The notes beneath the pieces were generated by a model that ran no database searches, was not told the DNA's origin, and saw only the letters and a list, made by a program, of their open reading frames with translations. Position numbers and translations under genes: made by a program. Positions 1 through 5,424 of a stretch of 5,424 nucleotides of DNA are shown piece by piece (within the stretch, counting starts at the first letter, position 1; every line of letters starts with the position of its first letter). The stretch covers positions 2,052 to 7,475 of the forward strand of contig NVRG01000013.1 in NCBI GenBank assembly GCA_002400805.1. Direction: 5' to 3'. The DNA comes from Gammaproteobacteria bacterium. GTDB taxonomy: Bacteria; Pseudomonadota; Gammaproteobacteria; Nitrosococcales; Methylophagaceae.

Positions 1-176
1 ACGGCAGGAAGCCAGTTGTGCAAACCACCAAAATCTTTCACCATTGCCCAAACTTTTTCAGGAGCGGCATTAATCGTTACTTTTTCAATAACTTGTTGGC
101 GCGTAGGGCCATGAGCCGACGCTAACATCGGAACAGCAACTAACAATGCTGCTATCAGGCTTAAAAATTTCTTCAT
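1..176 (-). CDS. Exported SRPBCC-family protein, MxaD-like (5' part, runs off left edge)
   Basis: The gene reads leftward from an ATG at 176-174 and is open to the window edge, giving 58 complete codons. Residues 1-21 form a clear Sec signal peptide: two lysines after Met, a hydrophobic stretch, then Ala-Ser-Ala, with predicted cleavage before His22. The mature start (HGPTRQQVIEKVTINA, then PEKVWAMVKDFGGLHNWLPAV after one Ala) resembles the first strand and helix of the SRPBCC (START/polyketide cyclase-like) fold. In particular it resembles MxaD-type periplasmic proteins, which in methylotrophs are linked to methanol dehydrogenase and its cytochrome. A good ribosome binding site, GGAGA on the minus strand (187-183), lies 6 bases before the ATG and fixes the start. 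The gene is divergent from the mla operon. Export and SRPBCC fold are fairly secure; a role in methanol oxidation is inference, because related exported SRPBCC proteins occur outside methylotrophs. Confidence 0.8.
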   Translation of the reverse strand, partial: MKKFLSLIAALLVAVPMLASAHGPTRQQVIEKVTINAAPEKVWAMVKDFGGLHNWLPA

Positions 177-203
177 TATTTCTCTCCGTTTTTAATTGGC
201 TTG

Positions 204-248
204 ATGGAAACAGTATCACAGTGAATCTGAATGGAAACTGAACAGTAT
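204..248. repeat. Short two-part direct repeat in the divergent intergenic region
   Basis: ATGGAAAC occurs at 204-211 and again at 231-238, 27 bases apart. Each copy is followed by CAGTAT: overlapping by one base in the first copy (211-216) and after four extra bases in the second (243-248). The repeat may be paired regulator half-sites near the SRPBCC gene promoter, or chance. No known operator was recognised. Confidence 0.35.
212..217 (-). promoter_or_regulatory. Possible extended -10 box for the SRPBCC gene
   Basis: On the minus strand the sequence reads TGTGATACT, which is an extended -10 pattern (TG, one base, then GATACT with four of six matches to TATAAT). It lies about 36 bases upstream of the start codon at 176. 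No convincing -35 box sits 16-18 bases further upstream, which is tolerated for extended -10 promoters. It is a sequence match only. Confidence 0.25.
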
Positions 249-269
249 TGACCTTAATAAAATGCCCAT

Positions 270-284
270 CACCAGAATCTGGTG
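270..284. promoter_or_regulatory. Perfect 15-bp palindrome, candidate operator
   Basis: CACCAGAATCTGGTG is a perfect inverted repeat with 7-base arms around one central base (A277). It lies between the divergent genes, about 93 bases from the SRPBCC start codon and 108 bases from the proposed mlaF start. The short loop makes it a poor RNA hairpin, and no T-run follows, so a binding site for a dimeric regulator is more plausible than a terminator. The regulator is unknown. The symmetry is certain; the function is inference. Confidence 0.4.
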
Positions 285-327
285 CACACACTCTAGCCGA
301 ACAGAGTGAACTTTTCCACAATCAGAT

Positions 328-372
328 TTGACTTAATAGCTCATTTTATTGAGAATTAGCGCTTTTTATACT
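328..372 (+). promoter_or_regulatory. Candidate sigma70-type promoter region for the mla operon
   Basis: TTGACT at 328-333 matches five of six bases of the -35 consensus. A weak -10-like GAGAAT (four of six) follows after 17 bases at 351-356. A better -10, TATACT (five of six), lies at 367-372 but has no good -35 at normal spacing. Either would give a short leader of roughly 15-30 bases before the proposed mlaF start at 393. The match is by eye, and which box is used cannot be decided from sequence. Confidence 0.35.
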
Positions 373-382
373 TATTTGTATT

Positions 383-386
383 GGAG
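383..386 (+). promoter_or_regulatory. Ribosome binding site that decides the mlaF start
   Basis: GGAG at 383-386 is the only good Shine-Dalgarno sequence near the mlaF 5' end. It stands 6 bases before GTG at 393. It directly abuts ATG at 387 with no spacing and lies downstream of TTG at 381, so it cannot serve those two in the usual way. It therefore favours GTG 393. Confidence 0.6.
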
Positions 387-392
387 ATGATA

Positions 393-1196
393 GTGCCACT
401 GATAAAGATCAGGGATTTGCACTTTTCTCGTGGTGATAGAGTGATTTTTGAAGGGGTGAATATTGATATTCACCGCGGAAAGATCACGGCCATCATGGGG
501 CCCAGTGGTACCGGGAAAACGACATTATTACGTTTGATCGGTGGCCAACTACATCCAGATCAAGGCACGATTGAAGTTGATGGCCAAAATGTTCATCAAC
601 TGTCACATTCTGCATTATATGCACTGCGTAAGCGCATGGGCATGTTATTTCAGAGTGGTGCCTTACTCACCGACTTAACCGTATTTGAGAATGTTGCTTT
701 TCCCTTGCGTGAACATACTGACTTACCTGAGAGCATGATTCGTGACTTGGTATTGATGAAGTTACAGGCGGTCGGTCTGCGTTGTGCCCGTGACTTGATG
801 CCAAATGAGTTGTCTGGTGGTATGGCGCGTCGGGTGGCATTAGCTCGTGCGGTGACGCTTGATCCGATGATGATTATGTATGATGAGCCCTTCACTGGGC
901 AGGATCCGATATCTAAGGGTACGCTAGTCAACTTGATTCATCGGATGAACGATGCGATGGGCCTGACCAGTATTGTGGTATCACATGATGTCGAGGAGGC
1001 ATCAGAAATAGCCGATTATGTCTATTTGTTATCAGGTGGAAAGGTTGTGTCTGAAGGTTCACCGGTGGACTTAAAACGTTCTTCATCCCAGTGGGTGCAA
1101 CAATTTATGCAAGGATTACCTGATGGTCCAGTTCCATTCCATTATCCTGGCGTGGACTTTAAAGAAGACATGTTAAATCCAGAGGTATCACCATGA
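393..1196 (+). CDS. mlaF: MlaF, ATPase of the MlaFEDB phospholipid transporter
   Basis: This is the cytoplasmic ATP-binding subunit that powers phospholipid movement by the inner-membrane Mla complex. With the GTG start at 393 the protein has 267 residues, close to the E. coli protein. Walker A is GPSGTGKT at 36-43, the Q-loop Gln is at about 87, the ABC signature LSGGMARR begins near 140, Walker B with catalytic Glu is IMYDEP around 161-166, and the H-loop His is near 198. The LFQSGAL segment and the C-terminal GLPDGPVPF...YPG extension (from about 241) are typical of MlaF; in E. coli this tail reaches over the partner subunit near the MlaB site. TTG 381 and ATG 387 are in-frame alternative starts, but the ribosome binding site favours GTG 393. 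The stop overlaps the mlaE start by 4 bases (ATGA), so the two are probably translationally coupled. Confidence 0.96.
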   Translation: MPLIKIRDLHFSRGDRVIFEGVNIDIHRGKITAIMGPSGTGKTTLLRLIGGQLHPDQGTIEVDGQNVHQLSHSALYALRKRMGMLFQSGALLTDLTVFENVAFPLREHTDLPESMIRDLVLMKLQAVGLRCARDLMPNELSGGMARRVALARAVTLDPMMIMYDEPFTGQDPISKGTLVNLIHRMNDAMGLTSIVVSHDVEEASEIADYVYLLSGGKVVSEGSPVDLKRSSSQWVQQFMQGLPDGPVPFHYPGVDFKEDMLNPEVSP

Positions 1197-1975
1197 TTGA
1201 CATCATTCGTAGTCTTGGTCGGTGGGGCTTGGGCACTTTTGAACGACTGGGACGCGGACATTTATTTTTAGTCCAGATGTTAGCAGGCGTTCCTGGCTTG
1301 TTTCTCCGTTTTTCCTTGGTTATTCAGCAGTTATTTTCTGTAGGCGTTTTGTCGATATTGATTATTGCGGTATCAGGCTTATTTGTTGGCATGGTGTTAA
1401 GCTTGCAAGGTTATTATGTCTTAGTAGATTTTGGTGCTGAAGAATCCTTAGGCGTCATGGTGTCGTTATCCTTGGTAAGGGAACTTGGCCCAGTGGTCAG
1501 TGCGCTATTATTTGCTGGCCGTGCAGGCTCAGCATTAACGGCCGAAATAGGTTTGATGAAAAGCACGGAACAGTTATCGGGGATGGAGATGATGGCTGTG
1601 GACCCCATGCGACGTGTCATTGCACCACGATTCCTTGCCGGCTTTATTTCAATGCCCTTGTTAGCCGCGATGTTCAGTGCAGTGGGTATAATGGGTGCGT
1701 TTTTGGTTGGCCACGGCCTATTAGGGGTTGATGATGGTGCTTTTTGGTCACAAATGCAGGCTAAAACGGACTGGTATGACGATATATTAAACGGCGTAAT
1801 CAAAAGTATTGTATTTGGTTTTGTTGTAACGTGGATTGCACTGTATGAAGGTTATGATGCGCTGCCCACATCGGAAGGCGTAGGACGAGCAACGACACGT
1901 ACAGTCGTGCACTCGGCGTTTGCTATTTTAGGTTTAGACTTTGTGCTAACAGCGTTAATGTTTGGAGAAGAATAA
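1193..1975 (+). CDS. mlaE: MlaE, membrane permease of the MlaFEDB transporter
   Basis: This is the inner-membrane permease, present as a dimer at the core of MlaFEDB and joining the MlaD ring to the MlaF ATPases. It has 260 residues, the same length as in E. coli. An N-terminal amphipathic segment (about 1-45) is followed by hydrophobic segments near 48-72, 88-108, 147-178, 200-218 and 238-257. Family hallmarks are RELGPV (96-101, with Glu98), the [14 protein letters not shown] stretch (107-120), and [13 protein letters not shown] (126-138), which corresponds to the cytoplasmic coupling region that contacts MlaF. The start overlaps the mlaF stop by 4 bases, with AGAGGT 6 bases upstream as ribosome binding site. 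Its stop codon directly abuts the mlaD start (TAAATG). Confidence 0.97.
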   Translation: MIDIIRSLGRWGLGTFERLGRGHLFLVQMLAGVPGLFLRFSLVIQQLFSVGVLSILIIAVSGLFVGMVLSLQGYYVLVDFGAEESLGVMVSLSLVRELGPVVSALLFAGRAGSALTAEIGLMKSTEQLSGMEMMAVDPMRRVIAPRFLAGFISMPLLAAMFSAVGIMGAFLVGHGLLGVDDGAFWSQMQAKTDWYDDILNGVIKSIVFGFVVTWIALYEGYDALPTSEGVGRATTRTVVHSAFAILGLDFVLTALMFGEE

Positions 1976-2446
1976 ATGTTGCAGAAAAAAAGTACCGAAA
2001 TTACTGTTGGTATATTTGTAGCCTTAGGTATTGCTGCACTGGTTATGTTGGCAATGAAGGTCAGTAACTTTTCCGAGTTTACTGATGATACCGGTTATCA
2101 AGTGATTGCTGAGTTTGAAAATATTGGTGGGCTGAAAGTGCGTTCTCCAGTCACGATGGCTGGCGTGCGAGTGGGACGTGTTAGCGATATTAGTTTGGAC
2201 ACTGTCAGCTATAACGCGAGAGTCACGTTAAGTTTGTACTCGAATTTTGACAATCTTCCAACCGATACCTCGGCCAGTATATATACGGCGGGTTTATTAG
2301 GTGAACAATATATAAGTCTTGAAGCGGGTGCTGAAGAAGAATTTTTACAAAATGGTGATGTCGTAGAGTTAACGCAGTCGGCGTTGGTGTTAGAGCAAGT
2401 GATTGGTCAATTTCTGTTTAGTAAAGCAGAAGGTGATGAGGAATGA
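1976..2446 (+). CDS. mlaD: MlaD, MCE-domain subunit of the MlaFEDB transporter
   Basis: MlaD is a single-pass inner-membrane protein whose periplasmic MCE domain forms a hexameric ring that carries phospholipid between MlaC and MlaE. The 156-residue protein has one membrane helix at about 9-28 and an MCE domain at about 39-117, with the hallmark FENIGGLKVRSPVTMAGVRVG (starting at 47) and the pore-loop region YTAGLLGEQY (103-112). A C-terminal hydrophobic helix (SALVLEQVIGQFLFS, 135-149) matches the pore helix of E. coli MlaD. The protein ends seven residues later, so the long low-complexity tail of E. coli MlaD (183 residues) is absent; shorter forms like this are usual outside enterics. The start abuts the mlaE stop, with GGAG 8 bases upstream (1964-1967). 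The stop overlaps the mlaC start by 4 bases. Confidence 0.97.
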   Translation: MLQKKSTEITVGIFVALGIAALVMLAMKVSNFSEFTDDTGYQVIAEFENIGGLKVRSPVTMAGVRVGRVSDISLDTVSYNARVTLSLYSNFDNLPTDTSASIYTAGLLGEQYISLEAGAEEEFLQNGDVVELTQSALVLEQVIGQFLFSKAEGDEE

Positions 2447-3084
2447 CAAATATGAGACCGTTGATTCATAGCACAATGGTAATGATGACAATGTTGTTGT
2501 CACTAGTACTAATGCCTACCGCTGTACGAGCTGGTGATATAGCTGATCCACAAGCGCTAGTTGAGTGTGCTACTGCTGAAATGTTGCAGTCGCTTAAGGA
2601 TAATAAAGTTGAATTAGAACAAGACCCCAGCATTATTTATGGTTTGGTCCAAGATATTTTAATGCCTAACTTTGATTTTGGAAAAATGTCTAAGTTAGCC
2701 TTGGGTAAAAACTGGCGTAAAGCAAGCGCTGAACAACGCGACCGTTTTATTGTGGAATTCAGACTGTTATTGGTAAGAACGTATTCAACCGCGATGCTTG
2801 AATATGTGGGCCAAGAAATAAAATTCCTCCCATTCCGTGATGATGTGGCGAAAAAGAAAGTAAAAGTCAAAATGGAAATTTTACAAGCGGGTGGCCCTTC
2901 AATTCCAATGACCTTGTCTATGTATTTGAATAAAGAAGAAGCATGGAAAGTGTACGATGTGAAAATCGATGGCATTAGTTTGGTCACTACTTACCGATCT
3001 ACTTTTGCAACAGAGATTCGTAATGGTGGGATGGAGAAGTTGATTGACCGTTTGGCAAAACGAAATGAAAAAGTAAAAACATGA
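2443..3084 (+). CDS. mlaC: MlaC, periplasmic phospholipid carrier
   Basis: MlaC is the soluble periplasmic shuttle that exchanges phospholipid between the outer-membrane MlaA-porin complex and MlaD. The 213-residue protein begins with a Sec signal peptide, hydrophobic from about 11 to 26, with likely cleavage after AVRA (residue 30). The mature part has typical MlaC/Ttg2D features: the MPNFDFGKMSKLALGKNW stretch (74-91), AEQRDRF then EFRLLLVRTYSTAM (97-118), and WKVYDVKIDGISLV (168-181) followed by a YRSTF motif. The length matches the E. coli protein (211). ATG 2443 overlaps the mlaD stop and has AGGTGA 6 bases upstream. An in-frame ATG at 2452 has GAGGA 9 bases upstream and would shorten the signal peptide by three residues, so the exact start is open. 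The mature protein has a lone Cys at 42. The stop overlaps the mlaB start by 4 bases. Confidence 0.96.
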   Translation: MTNMRPLIHSTMVMMTMLLSLVLMPTAVRAGDIADPQALVECATAEMLQSLKDNKVELEQDPSIIYGLVQDILMPNFDFGKMSKLALGKNWRKASAEQRDRFIVEFRLLLVRTYSTAMLEYVGQEIKFLPFRDDVAKKKVKVKMEILQAGGPSIPMTLSMYLNKEEAWKVYDVKIDGISLVTTYRSTFATEIRNGGMEKLIDRLAKRNEKVKT

Positions 3085-3392
3085 ACACTGGCGAGTCGTT
3101 TTCTTTAACATTTGATGCGGATAAGCACGTTATTCGAGTGGGTGGTGAACTTAGCTTTGCTACCGTGAAAGATGTGTTATTGCAGTCAAAGGATGTATTT
3201 AAGCCTGCTGAGGTGTTAACTATCGACTTATCAGCAGTGACGCGTAGTGATAGTGCCGGTGTTGCCTTGTTGGTTGATTGGATGCGCACCGCAAAAAAAT
3301 TGAATAAAAAAATTGTTTTTCATCATATCCCGGCTCAAATGTTAGCGATAGCTGGAGCCAGTGGTTTAGATGAATTGTTAGTTAACGCTTAA
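3081..3392 (+). CDS. mlaB: MlaB, STAS-domain subunit of the MlaFEDB transporter
   Basis: MlaB is a small cytoplasmic STAS (anti-sigma antagonist-like) protein that binds MlaF and supports assembly and activity of the transporter. The 103-residue protein is one STAS domain: strands near 7-22, LTIDLSAV at 46-53, and the diagnostic loop RSDSAGVALLVDW (55-67). Ser58 lies where E. coli MlaB has Thr52, a residue known to matter for MlaB function; Ser is a conservative change and is common in STAS loops. The ATG overlaps the mlaC stop by 4 bases. There is no clear Shine-Dalgarno sequence in the A-rich stretch before it, which points to coupled translation from mlaC. Identity rests on fold motifs plus position, since STAS proteins diverge strongly. 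Confidence 0.93.
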   Translation: MNTGESFSLTFDADKHVIRVGGELSFATVKDVLLQSKDVFKPAEVLTIDLSAVTRSDSAGVALLVDWMRTAKKLNKKIVFHHIPAQMLAIAGASGLDELLVNA

Positions 3393-3416
3393 ATAATAGA
3401 AATAGTCGGAATATTG

Positions 3417-3638
3417 ATGGACGCATTAGAAATAAAAAAAATGATCGAGCTAGGTTTGCCCGATGCCCAAGTAGAAGTTCTGGGTGATGATGGACAGCAC
3501 TTTGATGCCAAAATCATCAGCCCTTCTTTTGCTGGTAAGACTCCAGTACAACAACATCGCATGGTTTATGAAACCTTAGGTGATAGCTTTGAAGGTGCGT
3601 TACACGCATTGTCTTTAAAAACTTCAGCGCCACGATAA
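3417..3638 (+). CDS. ibaG: IbaG, BolA-family protein
   Basis: This is a 73-residue BolA-family protein, called IbaG (formerly YrbA) from its place between mlaB and murA. BolA proteins pair with monothiol glutaredoxins and can share a [2Fe-2S] cluster; E. coli IbaG is linked to acid stress. Visible features are the N-terminal helix (3-13), the VEVLGDDGQHF strand region (19-29), FAGKTPVQQHRMVYETLG (38-55), and the conserved ALHALSLKT segment (61-69) with His63, the expected invariant BolA ligand. It lacks the roughly 11-residue tail after this segment in the 84-residue E. coli protein. ATG 3417 is chosen over the adjacent in-frame TTG 3414 because GGA (3408-3410) stands 6 bases before the ATG. 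It lies 24 bases after mlaB and 28 before murA, within the same operon. Confidence 0.93.
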   Translation: MDALEIKKMIELGLPDAQVEVLGDDGQHFDAKIISPSFAGKTPVQQHRMVYETLGDSFEGALHALSLKTSAPR

Positions 3639-3666
3639 TTCGTTAGCGTACCCATATAGAGATTGA

Positions 3667-5424
<1,758 letters not shown>

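Noticed and set aside
85..321. A 78-codon open frame on the minus strand across the left intergenic region
   Set aside because: It overlaps the start of the SRPBCC gene in another frame, has a composition unlike a folded protein, and covers the presumed promoter region. The SRPBCC frame has a signal peptide and ribosome binding site.
340..353. CTCA-TTTTAT-TGAG inverted repeat near the mlaF promoter
   Set aside because: The arms are only 4 bases with a 6-base gap, which is expected by chance in AT-rich DNA.
1414..1803. A 129-codon antisense open frame inside mlaE
   Set aside because: It is a shadow of the strongly supported mlaE gene; the translated sequence has no recognisable domain and no good ribosome binding site was evident.
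2637..3289. Three overlapping antisense open frames within mlaC and mlaB
   Set aside because: They overlap one another and oppose well-supported genes, and their translations are low in recognisable motifs.
3609..3639. Possible internal promoter ahead of murA (TTGTCT and GATAAT)
   Set aside because: The -10-like box is good, but the spacing is 19 bases and the -35 matches only four of six, so it does not stand out from background in AT-rich sequence.

Overview
The window looks like a housekeeping region of a gammaproteobacterial chromosome of moderate GC content. The order mlaF-mlaE-mlaD-mlaC-mlaB-ibaG-murA is the one known from Escherichia coli. The hisG gene directly after murA is the arrangement known from Pseudomonas and other non-enteric gammaproteobacteria. 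The partial divergent gene at the left edge encodes an exported SRPBCC-type protein that resembles MxaD, a protein of methanol oxidation. This weakly suggests a methylotroph such as Methylophaga or a relative; the genus is inference.

Layout: positions 1-176 (minus strand) hold the 5' part of the exported SRPBCC/MxaD-like gene. Positions 177-392 are a divergent intergenic region with a perfect 15-bp palindrome, a spaced direct repeat and weak promoter-like boxes. Positions 393-3392 (plus strand) hold the five mla genes, which overlap by 4 bases or abut. Positions 3417-3638 hold ibaG (BolA family), 3667-4950 hold murA, and 4943-5424 hold the first 160 codons of a short-form hisG that runs off the right edge. 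No terminator-like hairpin was seen between mlaF and hisG, and no gap exceeds 28 bases, so one long transcription unit is likely.

How the genes work together: MlaF (ATPase), MlaE (permease), MlaD (MCE ring protein) and MlaB (STAS protein) form the inner-membrane MlaFEDB complex. MlaC is the periplasmic phospholipid carrier between this complex and the outer-membrane lipoprotein MlaA, which is not encoded here. MurA starts peptidoglycan precursor synthesis, so the cluster joins outer-membrane lipid asymmetry to cell-wall synthesis. IbaG is a BolA-family protein linked to iron-sulfur or redox and acid-stress physiology. HisG starts histidine biosynthesis and probably opens a his gene group beyond the window.

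No undescribed system was found. The points worth a second look are the unusual left neighbour, the palindrome between the divergent genes, the start codon of mlaF, and several small departures of the encoded proteins from their E. coli counterparts. Family assignments rest on recalled motifs and sequence comparison by eye; no database search was run.
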